64,000 nucleotides of DNA, taken from positions 186,001-250,000 of the forward strand of contig NZ_WQLB01000002.1 in the NCBI RefSeq assembly GCF_009755355.1, given 5' to 3'. Each line of letters starts with the position of its first letter. Position 1 is the first letter of the stretch. Below, piece by piece: positions 33,176 through 40,424 of this stretch. The position numbers and the translations under genes were made by a program. Under the pieces are notes generated by a model. The model had not been told where the DNA came from. It saw only the letters and a program-made list of their open reading frames with translations, and ran no database searches. The stretch is from Deinococcus arboris (lineage in GTDB: Bacteria; Deinococcota; Deinococci; Deinococcales; Deinococcaceae).

Positions 33176-34064
33176 CTTGTGGGTCTCCTGAGGGGACTAG
33201 GGGCTCTAGTTGGCTGGCGGCGGCGCCCAGATTGGCGGCCACCACGGGCCACAACCAGCGGTCCTGAGGATCTGGCCACGCCGCCAGGGTGTCTGCCGCG
33301 ACTTGCAGCGCGCGGCGTAGCAGGGGCGAACTGGGCGCGGCGCTCAGGGCGTGGGCCAGCGCGTGGTCGGCCGCAGCCCGCAGCGCGCCCTCGCGGTCGG
33401 CCGTGTCTGGGGCCTGCAAGCCCCGCAGCGCGTGAATGAGATTGGCCGCCGTGACCCCGGTGCTCCAGGTCGGCACCGCGAGGCCGCCGCTGCGGGCCGC
33501 GCGCAGCAGATAGTTCAGGACGCTGACCTTTTCGTAGCACCAGAGCCAGGTTGGGGCGCCGGTGCCCAGGGCAGAGGTCTGCGCCACGTCCGCCGGAACG
33601 GGCAGGGCTGCGCGGCTCAGGTTCAGGCCGTCGGCCTGGAGGGCGTGCAGGTGCACGCTCAGGTCCAGCAGGTGCATGGGCGTCCACTCGGCGCGGGTGA
33701 GCAGCTGGGCGTCCAGCGTGCGCTGCACCGGCCTGAGTGCGCCCGGCAGGGCCGCCCAGTGCCGGTGCCACAGGTGCAGGGCTGGCAGGGCCGGGTGCAG
33801 CCACTCGGCGTTCGTGAGCAGCAGGTCCTCCCAGAGGGGATGACGCAGCAGCGCGCCCATCACCCGCTGAAGTCGGGTGTCGCCCGGCAGGGCCAGCCCG
33901 GCGGGCAGGCACAGCAGGCTGCGGCAGATGGTCGCCAGTTGCTGCACGTCCCGGCTTGCTTCCGGGCCGAACACCTGGCGCGGCAGCGTGTCGTTCAGCA
34001 CCGTCAGCCACGCCTGGGTTTCCAGAGGGGCAGCGGGCACTGGCGGCGGCAGGAGCGCCGTCAT
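33156..34064 (-). CDS. Unknown protein of the peptide operon (302 aa), paralogue of the next gene
   Basis: A soluble, Ala/Leu-rich helical protein starting MTALLPPPVPAAPLETQ. It contains LLTRAEWTPMHLLDLSVHLHA near residue 125, which aligns with VRVSRTPYRAMDLAYSVARAE of the neighbouring 322-aa protein; both fit RxxP(M/Y)xxxDL. This motif recalls the DUF6895-type family of actinobacteria, but I am not certain of the family. No Cys-rich or nucleotide-binding motif is seen. ATG 34064 overlaps the upstream stop (ATGA). Cytoplasmic function unknown, perhaps a modification or scaffold protein for the peptides. Confidence 0.7.
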   Translation of the reverse strand: MTALLPPPVPAAPLETQAWLTVLNDTLPRQVFGPEASRDVQQLATICRSLLCLPAGLALPGDTRLQRVMGALLRHPLWEDLLLTNAEWLHPALPALHLWHRHWAALPGALRPVQRTLDAQLLTRAEWTPMHLLDLSVHLHALQADGLNLSRAALPVPADVAQTSALGTGAPTWLWCYEKVSVLNYLLRAARSGGLAVPTWSTGVTAANLIHALRGLQAPDTADREGALRAAADHALAHALSAAPSSPLLRRALQVAADTLAAWPDPQDRWLWPVVAANLGAAASQLEPLVPSGDPQDARRSL

Positions 34065-35029
34065 GAGGCCACCGGCACTTTCGTACCCAGCGCGGGCAGT
34101 TCGGGGAGATTGTGGGCCGCAGGAAACAGGGCAGGCATCGCCGCGCCCAGCATCACCAGCGTGGTGTGATAACTCTGCGTGAAGCGGTAGTGGCCGGCCT
34201 GGCTGTCAGGCGCCGCGTCGTCCCGCCCAGGGCGGTAGCTGGGGGCAGGGACCGCCCCGCACGGCAGTTGCAGGGCCGCCAGCCGCTCCCAGGCCAGGCG
34301 GGCCGCTGGCGAGTCGGTTTCACCCAGAAAGGCCAGGCACATCAGCAGTTCGCCGCTCAGGTCTGCGTTGCCCGCGCGCAGGGTCAGGCCCAGCGCCCCG
34401 CACAGGGTCTCGCCCAGCCCCGCTGTGTCTGACCAGCACGCCCTCAGGTCCGCCTCGCCCAGGTCGGCCAGGTAAAAGAGGGTGTGCGTCAGTGAATACA
34501 GGTCCGAATCGGTGCAGTGGGGCAGGGGCCGCCCCGTCCCCAGCACCGTACGGGGCAGGTCCGGGAGCAGCGACCGGGGGTCAAAATGCAGCTCAGCGCG
34601 CGCCACGCTGTAGGCCAGGTCCATCGCGCGGTAGGGCGTGCGGCTCACCCGCACCAGGTCGGGCAGGCCGGTCTGCCGGTAACGGGCGAGCAGGCCGTCC
34701 CGCGCCGCAGCGCGCCCGCACAGCGCGTCAAATTCATCGCGCAGGGCGAACACGATCAGGCCCGCCGGGTCCTGATGCGCGAAGGCGGCAAAATCGTAGG
34801 TGCTGAACGTCTGTGCGCAGAAGGCCGCCAGGGCCGCGAGGTGCGGCTCCTGATGGTGCAGGCCGCGCCGCAGAAAGGGGTTCAGGACGAACACCAGCTC
34901 AATGAACGGCTTGACGCGCAGCGAATGGTCCGACACGAATGCGTGGTCGGGATGAAAGGCGTCCAGGTGCGCCGACACCCACGCGAGCGCGCGGCGAAAG
35001 ACCGGCAGCGCCGGATGGTCCGTGGTCAT
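34061..35029 (-). CDS. Unknown protein of the peptide operon (322 aa), DUF6895-like
   Basis: Starts MTTDHPALPVFRRALAW with no signal peptide. Features are SAHLDAFHPDHAFVSDHSLRVKPFIELVFVLNPF in the first 60 residues, the RTPYRAMDL motif near residue 130, HCTDSDLYSLTHTLFYLADLG near 170-195, and a His-containing C-terminal segment HYRFTQSYHTTLVMLGA. The conserved His, Asp and Tyr residues could build a metal or catalytic site, but none is proven. It resembles DUF6895-type proteins by the RxPYRxxDL signature. It overlaps the M16 peptidase gene (ATGA) and the next gene, so it is co-translated with both. Confidence 0.7.
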   Translation of the reverse strand: MTTDHPALPVFRRALAWVSAHLDAFHPDHAFVSDHSLRVKPFIELVFVLNPFLRRGLHHQEPHLAALAAFCAQTFSTYDFAAFAHQDPAGLIVFALRDEFDALCGRAAARDGLLARYRQTGLPDLVRVSRTPYRAMDLAYSVARAELHFDPRSLLPDLPRTVLGTGRPLPHCTDSDLYSLTHTLFYLADLGEADLRACWSDTAGLGETLCGALGLTLRAGNADLSGELLMCLAFLGETDSPAARLAWERLAALQLPCGAVPAPSYRPGRDDAAPDSQAGHYRFTQSYHTTLVMLGAAMPALFPAAHNLPELPALGTKVPVAS

Positions 35030-37713
35030 AGGGCCCCCAGGGCAACAGCGGGAACCGCCAGAGAAGGGCGGTCAGGGGGAAGACTGGGGGCGGTCAGGCT
35101 GGCCGCCACACGGTCCAGATCGTCTGGTGTGGCCGAGAGCAGGCCCCGCAGGAACGCCGCGCGGTGCGGCTCGAACCCGAACTGAACGTCCAGGGCCGCC
35201 TGCCGCGCCTGCATGGCCTGTGAACGCAGGGGCAGCACCTGCCGCACGGCGCCCAGCCGCGCAGCTTCCAGGGCCTCGCCGCGCAGGTCGGGCAGGTGGC
35301 GGGCCGCCGCGCGGAAAACTTCCAGCGTGCGCTCTGGGTGCGGGTCGCGCGCCGAGACAGCCAGCATGACCCCCGCTTCTGGCAGAGCGCGAACCGTCAC
35401 GGCGTACGCGCCGCCCTGCGCCCTCACCGGGGCGTGCAGCGCGTCCTGAAGGGCGCGGCCCAGCAGGGCAAAGGCCGGGGCGCTGGGGTGCGCGTAAGGC
35501 ACCGTTGGCCAGGCCAGCGCCGCCGAGCCGGTCAGCGCTGGCCAGGTCGGTTCGGCGCTCAGAGGGGGCAGCGCGCCGCTGACGCCAGTCGGCAAGCCCG
35601 CCAGCAGGGGCCGCAGCACGGAAGGCAACGCCGCGCCGGGTGCGTCGGCCACAACTACCGCGCGCAAGCCTTCGCGGGACCACAGGGCGGCATGCAGGGC
35701 GCGCAGCGTACTGTCCAGCGCTGGGTGAGCCGCCGCCGCCGTCAGCAGGTCGTGTCCGGTGGTGCCGTCGCACAGCTCCCGGACCCCAAAACCGGGATTG
35801 ACGGCCAGCGCGGCGCGCAGCATGCCCAGTTGCGCCGCCTGCGTGGTCAGGTGGGTGCGCAGCTGGGCGGACCGGTCACGCAGGGCCTGGGGGGCGTCCA
35901 CGGACACGGGGCTCAGAGCTGTCCAGTCCTGGCCCAGCCGGGCCAGCACGTCGGGCATGCGGCCACTCAGGCCCCGCACGTTCAGGGTGACGCTCAGGGT
36001 CACCTGGGCCGGATCATGTGGATCGTGCGTGGTGTCCGCATTCACGCTCCAGGTTGCGCCCAGGGCCTGCACTTCACGCGTCAGTGCCTGCCCAAGCGGG
36101 CTGCGCGGCAGCACAGCCAGGTAGGCGGGCAGCCAGCCCAGCAGCGTCAGAGGGCTCCTGAGATCCCGGCTGACGCTCAGTTGCGTCAGGGCGCCCGTTA
36201 CCTGCGCCGCCTGCACCGGTACATCCAGAACCTCGCCCGCGTGAAGGGCCGCCGCACGGGGCAGACGAACCCGTTCGGCCAGCGTCCCTGGGCGTGCGCT
36301 GATCTGGGCAGGGGCGTGAGTCATCTCAGGAGTACTCATCTCGGCCGGCACCGGGACCCCGGTGCGGGGGGCGGGGTCAGCCGCCAGGGCCAGCTGCACC
36401 ACGCTGCGGTGCAGATTGTCTACCACCAGTCGGCGCGTCAGGTCCGTCAGGAAGCCCGGCAGGTCCGGCAGGCTTTGAAGCGTCTGCACCGCACCCGCCA
36501 GCGCCTGCGGCAGCGCGTCGTAGCCGTGGTGCGCCGCGCCCAGCACGTCAAAGGACAGCTGGACGCCGTACGGAAAGCCGTGGTGCTGGGTGTCCAGGGC
36601 GCTCAGGGTGTAGCGGCCCAGCGCCGCGCGCGCCTCTGACTCAGACAGCGGAGTACGCACCACCTTCAGGAGGGTCTCCAGCAGTACGCTGCCGTCCACG
36701 GCCGCCGCCACCCCGGCGGCCAGCACGGGCTGGGCGGTGTCCGCGTGCAGGCCACTGCCGTCGGCCAGTGGACCGCCCAGCGCCCGCATGGCGCGGGGCA
36801 GCGGCGCGTCCGGGTGGCCCAGCAGCGCCAGCCCCAACACATTCAGGCCCTGAACCTCCAGCGGGGTCAGGTTGGCTGGCAGGGCCCACGCCACCAGGGT
36901 CTGGGCGCTGCTGGGGTGCGTCACGGTCCACTTGGGCACCCCGGCCGAGACCGGCTGTGGCGCGGGGGCCGCCTCACCGCGCCGCAGCTCCCGCAGCACC
37001 TCGTCCACGCGCCGCGTCACCTCGGGCAGCGGCAGCAGGCCGTACACAAACACCGTGAGGTTGGCCGGCACGTAGTGCTGCGCGTGGTAGGCCCGCACGG
37101 CCTGCACCGTGAGGTCTGGCAGGGCTTCAGGTGTGCCGCCTGATTGCCAGGCGTAGGGCGAGCCCGGAAACAGCGCCGCGCCGGCCGCTTCGCGCAGCCG
37201 CCGCGCCGGGTGGGCCTGCGCCCCACGCATCTCGTTCAGGATGACGCCGCCCAGCGAGCCGTCGGCCTGCACGCGCCACGCTTCTTGCCGGAACGCTCCG
37301 TCTTCCAGCAGCGGATGAAAGGCCGCGTCCAGCAGGAAGTCCAGGGTCTCCAGCAGGTCGCCGGGCACCGTGCCAGAGGCCGTGAACGCCGTCCAGTCGC
37401 GGGTGGTGCTGGCATTCAGGTAATCCAGCAGTTGCCAGCGCTGCCACGCCTGAAAGGCGTCGCGGCCGGGAAAGCGCCGCGAACCCATCAGCACCAGATG
37501 TTCCAGAACGTGTGGGTGCCCCGCGTCACTCCAGGCGGGCGTGCGGAACGAGACGCTCAGGGCGCTGCTTTCGTCGGGCGCCGCCACGTGCAGCAGCCGC
37601 GCGCCGCTCTCGTGCCGGTACTCTCCGAACGACCCACCCAGGACTGGCAGGGGGCGCAGCCGCTCCAGGCGGAACCCATGCAGGTGAGCAGCCGGGGGGC
37701 AGGGGGGCGTCAT
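35026..37713 (-). CDS. M16-family zinc metallopeptidase (M16C/presequence-peptidase type)
   Basis: 895 residues from ATG 37713. The inverted zinc motif HVLEH is intact (His68, Glu71, His72), with the third ligand Glu161 in VILNEMRG. Four alpha/beta repeats of the M16 fold are suggested by the length, near that of PreP (~1000). M16C enzymes degrade short unfolded peptides inside a closed chamber. M16 proteins also mature some ribosomal peptides (PqqF, AlbE/F). There is no signal peptide, so it acts in the cytoplasm. Encoded between the exporter and the unknown helical proteins, it is the best candidate for cutting or turning over the tandem small peptides. Start and upstream stop overlap (TGATG). 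Confidence 0.88.
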   Translation of the reverse strand: MTPPCPPAAHLHGFRLERLRPLPVLGGSFGEYRHESGARLLHVAAPDESSALSVSFRTPAWSDAGHPHVLEHLVLMGSRRFPGRDAFQAWQRWQLLDYLNASTTRDWTAFTASGTVPGDLLETLDFLLDAAFHPLLEDGAFRQEAWRVQADGSLGGVILNEMRGAQAHPARRLREAAGAALFPGSPYAWQSGGTPEALPDLTVQAVRAYHAQHYVPANLTVFVYGLLPLPEVTRRVDEVLRELRRGEAAPAPQPVSAGVPKWTVTHPSSAQTLVAWALPANLTPLEVQGLNVLGLALLGHPDAPLPRAMRALGGPLADGSGLHADTAQPVLAAGVAAAVDGSVLLETLLKVVRTPLSESEARAALGRYTLSALDTQHHGFPYGVQLSFDVLGAAHHGYDALPQALAGAVQTLQSLPDLPGFLTDLTRRLVVDNLHRSVVQLALAADPAPRTGVPVPAEMSTPEMTHAPAQISARPGTLAERVRLPRAAALHAGEVLDVPVQAAQVTGALTQLSVSRDLRSPLTLLGWLPAYLAVLPRSPLGQALTREVQALGATWSVNADTTHDPHDPAQVTLSVTLNVRGLSGRMPDVLARLGQDWTALSPVSVDAPQALRDRSAQLRTHLTTQAAQLGMLRAALAVNPGFGVRELCDGTTGHDLLTAAAAHPALDSTLRALHAALWSREGLRAVVVADAPGAALPSVLRPLLAGLPTGVSGALPPLSAEPTWPALTGSAALAWPTVPYAHPSAPAFALLGRALQDALHAPVRAQGGAYAVTVRALPEAGVMLAVSARDPHPERTLEVFRAAARHLPDLRGEALEAARLGAVRQVLPLRSQAMQARQAALDVQFGFEPHRAAFLRGLLSATPDDLDRVAASLTAPSLPPDRPSLAVPAVALGAL

Positions 37714-38492
37714 CAGTAGCTCCCCAGCAGACCGCGTGTCCGCACCGCGCGGTCGGCGCGGCGGAACACCTGCATGCCCAGCCCGAACCACAGCGCGCCG
37801 CCGATCAGCATGACGGCCGCACTCAGGAGGCTCGGGGCGCTGCCGTCCACCATGACAGTCCGCACGCCCGCCGCGCCCGGCACCATCGGCAGCAGCGAAA
37901 GCAGGGGGAACAGGGCGGGGGCCGTCTTCTCAAACGGCGTCATCACCACGAACAGCAGGGCAAAATTGGCCAGGTTCAGCAGCTGCTGAATGCGCTTGGC
38001 GCCCAGGGCCAGCGCCCCAAACATAAAGGCCAGCCCAAACGCGCCCATCAGCGCTGAGGCGACCGGCACGATCAGCCAGGGACTCAGGTGCAGGCGCGTA
38101 CCCGTGACCAGACAGATGACGCTCAGGACCACCGCGTTCATCAGCAGGGTCCACACCACCCGCGTCAGGCTGCGCAGCACGAACACCCGCGTCAGCCCAA
38201 AGCGGGACAGGCAGATCTGCTCCAGCGTGCCGGTCTGCGCCTCATTTTGCGCGTCCATGCTCACGTCGGCCAGCACGAACAGAATTAGCGACCACAGTAC
38301 GTACCCCACGACCACGCTGTCCAGCCGCTCGCCGAAACTGCTCATGCCCGACACGTACCGCGTGCTGAAAAACAACCCCAGAAACACGACCGTCAGGCCC
38401 AGCACGCTGCCCACCGTGTTGCCCAGGTAGCGGCGCATCAGGATGACCGAGCGCAGCCACTCGGCTTGAAAAAGGCGCGCGGCGTCACGCAT
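37713..38492 (-). CDS. ABC-2-type exporter permease (first exporter of the operon)
   Basis: 259 residues, six hydrophobic helices: TVGSVLGLTVVFLGLFFSTR, VVVGYVLWSLILFVLADV, WTLLMNAVVLSVICLV, IVPVASALMGAFGLAFMFGALALG, FALLFVVMTPFE and LLSAAVMLIGGALWFGLGM. The pattern between the second and third helices (NEAQTGTLEQICLS) matches ABC-2 exporters, where the coupling helix carries ExGTLE. It pairs with the ATPase encoded directly upstream (8-bp overlap). Located right after the peptide genes, it is likely to export them or give immunity. ATG 38492. Confidence 0.85.
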   Translation of the reverse strand: MRDAARLFQAEWLRSVILMRRYLGNTVGSVLGLTVVFLGLFFSTRYVSGMSSFGERLDSVVVGYVLWSLILFVLADVSMDAQNEAQTGTLEQICLSRFGLTRVFVLRSLTRVVWTLLMNAVVLSVICLVTGTRLHLSPWLIVPVASALMGAFGLAFMFGALALGAKRIQQLLNLANFALLFVVMTPFEKTAPALFPLLSLLPMVPGAAGVRTVMVDGSAPSLLSAAVMLIGGALWFGLGMQVFRRADRAVRTRGLLGSY

Positions 38493-39417
38493 ACGCCACC
38501 TCCGCTTCGCTGTTGACCCGCAGGAACACGTCGGCCAGGTCCACCTCGCCGGGGGTCACCGCCCGCAGTTCCAGGGGCCGCAGGGCATCGAGCACCTCGT
38601 ACAGCAGCGCGCCCGGCCCAAAGTACGACAGGCGGCCCGGCTCCACTTCCTCGGCACCCAGGCTGAGCAGCGCGCGGCGCTGAGGCTCACTTAGGGTGCC
38701 CTCAAACCGCAGGTCAAAGCCGCTGCCGCTGTAGGCGCGCAGCAATTCGCGGGTGGGCTGCTCGGTGATGACCTGCCCCCGGCGCATGATGACCACCCGG
38801 TCCGAGAGTTTCTGCGCCACGTCCAGCTGGTGGGTCGTGAGCAGCACCGCGCAGCCGCGCGCCACCAGCGACCTGACCAGCGCCTGCATGTCCAGCGTCG
38901 CCTGCACGTCCAGCCCCAGCGTCGGCTCGTCCAGCAGCAGCAGCTGCGGCTCTGGCAGGACAGCCAGCGCGATGGCCAGCTTCTGCTGCATCCCGCGCGA
39001 CAGCCGCTGCACCTGCGTGTGGCGCTTGTCGGTCAGGTCAAATTCTTCAAGGAGGCCCGGCACGCGGCGGCGCACCTGCGCGCGGCTCAGGCCGCGCAGC
39101 ACGCCGAAATACTCGAAGTTTTCCTGCACGGTCAGCGTCCAGTAGGTGTTGCGGTTGCCCTCCAGCACCGCACCGATGCGTTCCAGCACCCGCACATCTG
39201 CGTGGGGGTCGCCGCCGCAAATACGCACCTCGCCGCTGTCAGGGCGAATCAGGCCCGTCAGCATCTTTAGCGTGGTGGTCTTCCCGGCGCCGTTTGCGCC
39301 CAGGAACGCCACCACCTCGCCTGCACGGCAGCTCAGGCTCACGCCCTGCACCGCCTCCACCACCTGCGCCCCGGACCGGTACGACTTTCTGAGGTTCGTC
39401 GCCTGCAATACGTCCAT
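38485..39417 (-). CDS. ABC exporter ATPase (first exporter of the operon)
   Basis: 310 residues from ATG 39417, preceded by GGAGGGGGG. Walker A is GANGAGKTT (40-48), the signature LSRGMQQKLAIALAVL, Walker B LLLLDEPTLGLD and H-loop LLTTHQLDVA. The C-terminal ~80 residues (FEGTLSEPQRRALLSL ...) are the extension common in drug and bacteriocin exporters of the DrrA/CcmA class. It is the first gene after the terminator-like hairpin that follows the four peptide genes. It works with the permease at 37713-38492. Confidence 0.9.
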   Translation of the reverse strand: MDVLQATNLRKSYRSGAQVVEAVQGVSLSCRAGEVVAFLGANGAGKTTTLKMLTGLIRPDSGEVRICGGDPHADVRVLERIGAVLEGNRNTYWTLTVQENFEYFGVLRGLSRAQVRRRVPGLLEEFDLTDKRHTQVQRLSRGMQQKLAIALAVLPEPQLLLLDEPTLGLDVQATLDMQALVRSLVARGCAVLLTTHQLDVAQKLSDRVVIMRRGQVITEQPTRELLRAYSGSGFDLRFEGTLSEPQRRALLSLGAEEVEPGRLSYFGPGALLYEVLDALRPLELRAVTPGEVDLADVFLRVNSEAEVAYA

Positions 39418-39473
39418 GTTTCCCCCCTCCTGGTGGGTCACGCGCACGGTACGCAGGCCAGAGAGAAAGCACG

Positions 39474-39518
39474 GAGAAACAAAGGGAGCCGCCCCCAGGC
39501 TAGACCTGGGGGCGGCTC
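39474..39518 (-). terminator. Terminator-like hairpin between peptide genes and exporter
   Basis: On the minus strand GAGCCGCCCCCAGG (39518-39505) and CCTGGGGGCGGCTC (39499-39486) form a perfect 14-bp stem with a 5-nt loop, then CCCTTTGTTTC. It starts 13 nt after the last peptide stop. Partial read-through would give high precursor and low enzyme levels; it could also protect the 3' end of a short peptide mRNA. Confidence 0.75.
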
Positions 39519-39530
39519 TCGGGGCGTGGA

Positions 39531-39659
39531 TTACAGGACTTCGCTGGTCAGCAGGCTGTCGAAAGCAGGCTGCTCGTCGTTGGCGATAATCAGGACGTAA
39601 CCGGTCAGGGCCAGGACGGCCACGCCATCGAGTTCGTTCTGCACAGTGAAGTTGTTCAT
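39531..39659 (-). CDS. Small peptide P4 (42 aa), candidate precursor
   Basis: One of three nearly identical tandem copies. The 34-residue N-terminal part (MNNFTVQNELDGVAV ... ALTGYVLIIANDEQPAF) is the same as in P3. The tail differs: DSLLTSEVL instead of DSLIAADIK. The peptide is acidic, hydrophobic in the middle and free of Cys, Trp and Met after the start. AAAGGAG lies 11 nt before ATG 39659, in sequence shared with P3. It has no signal peptide. The tandem arrangement, strong ribosome sites, nearby M16 peptidase and two exporters suggest a ribosomal peptide precursor or secreted peptide. Not matched to a known class. Confidence 0.75.
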   Translation of the reverse strand: MNNFTVQNELDGVAVLALTGYVLIIANDEQPAFDSLLTSEVL

Positions 39660-39671
39660 GTCAGGTCTCCT

Positions 39672-39800
39672 TTATTTAATGTCAGCCGCGATCAGGCTGT
39701 CGAAAGCGGGCTGCTCGTCGTTGGCGATGATCAGGACGTAACCGGTTAGGGCCAGGACGGCCACGCCGTCGAGTTCGTTCTGCACAGTGAAGTTGTTCAT
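39672..39800 (-). CDS. Small peptide P3 (42 aa), candidate precursor
   Basis: 42 residues, N-terminal 34 identical to P4 and differing from P2 only by lack of His4. It ends DSLIAADIK. The stop TAA (39672-39674) is embedded in AAATAAAGGAG, which also carries the ribosome site of P4, so the genes are spaced only 12 nt apart. Most differences between copies at the DNA level are silent third-position changes (for example CTA/CTG, ATC/ATT), which points to selection on the protein. Conserved core: AVLALTGYVLIIANDEQ. Confidence 0.75.
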   Translation of the reverse strand: MNNFTVQNELDGVAVLALTGYVLIIANDEQPAFDSLIAADIK

Positions 39801-39812
39801 GTCAGGTCTCCT

Positions 39813-39944
39813 TTATTTGACGTCAGCCGCGATCAGGCTGTCGAAAGCGGGCTGCTCATCGTTGGCGATAATCAGGACGTAACCGGTCAGGGCCAGGACG
39901 GCCACGCCGTCGAGTTCGTTCTGCACAGTGAAGTGGTTGTTCAT
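39813..39944 (-). CDS. Small peptide P2 (43 aa), candidate precursor
   Basis: 43 residues, starting MNNHFTVQNELDGVAV with one extra His compared with P3 and P4, and ending DSLIAADVK. It is preceded by AGGAGG 6 nt before ATG 39944, the strongest ribosome site of the group. The peptide contains the family pattern (V/L)AVxxLTG(Y/F)xxIxxND. It lies directly after the 30-codon frame that is coupled to P1, so all five frames are likely on one transcript. Confidence 0.75.
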   Translation of the reverse strand: MNNHFTVQNELDGVAVLALTGYVLIIANDEQPAFDSLIAADVK

Positions 39945-39945
39945 G

Positions 39946-40038
39946 TCAATCCTCCTGAAGGGTGAGAGCAGACGCCTGCGGGCCCAGATCAAGGTCCAGA
40001 GGCAGGAAGGTGTGGACGTACGGCAAAGAGGCCATCAT
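39946..40038 (-). CDS. Possible 30-aa peptide coupled to P1
   Basis: ATG at 40038 overlaps the TGA of P1 (TGATG), and the stop TGA (39948-39946) falls inside the P2 ribosome site region, one base before its ATG. It reads MMASLPYVHTFLPLDLDLG and so on, Leu/Pro/Asp-rich and unlike the P1-P4 family. It may be a second type of peptide or only a frame that carries ribosomes across the gap between P1 and P2. No ribosome site of its own. Confidence 0.35.
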   Translation of the reverse strand: MMASLPYVHTFLPLDLDLGPQASALTLQED

Positions 40039-40163
40039 CAGTCGACTGTGCTTTCCAGGAAGCCCTGGAATCCTTCCGAAGCGGTGGTGTCGTTCGGCAG
40101 GATGAACCGGAAGCCGGTCAGGACGAAGACAGCGAGCTGGTCAGTGGTGTCTGGTTCCTTCAT
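40038..40163 (-). CDS. Small peptide P1 (41 aa), diverged member of the precursor family
   Basis: Starts MKEPDTTDQLAVFVLTGFRFI and ends LESTVD. Aligned with P2-P4 it keeps the pattern D-x-(L/V)-A-V-x-x-L-T-G-(F/Y)-x-x-I-(L/I)-x-N-D and a later Phe, but most other residues differ, so it is an old paralogue. GGGAGGGA precedes ATG 40163 by 6 nt. It is the first gene of the operon. No signal peptide or Cys. If the conserved middle is a recognition segment, the variable part is the C-terminal third. Two-component action with P2-P4 is possible. Confidence 0.7.
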   Translation of the reverse strand: MKEPDTTDQLAVFVLTGFRFILPNDTTASEGFQGFLESTVD

Positions 40164-40424
40164 CAGTATTCCCTCCCTGGGTGCGTTCGGGGTTTGCTGC
40201 TGTGGGCTGCGTCCCGTTCGTTGAAATGAGTATGCGGGCCACCCCTTTGCCGCGACTTGACAGTGTTTTTCCAGCTTCTGGCCGGTAGATTGCCGGGACA
40301 TTACATTGGGTGCTTGTGTCGATAAAGTGGGCAGTAAGTCAGCTGGTCGCTCGGCCGTAGGCGAACATCCTGAGCATTCACCCACGAACTCTCTTGGAGG
40401 CCGACTTCTCTCAAACCGGCCTGT

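Noticed and set aside
39531..39944. CRISPR array or simple DNA repeat made of the near-identical units
   Set aside because: The 141-144-bp periodic units are complete genes with ribosome sites, silent differences and stop codons, not short repeats with spacers.
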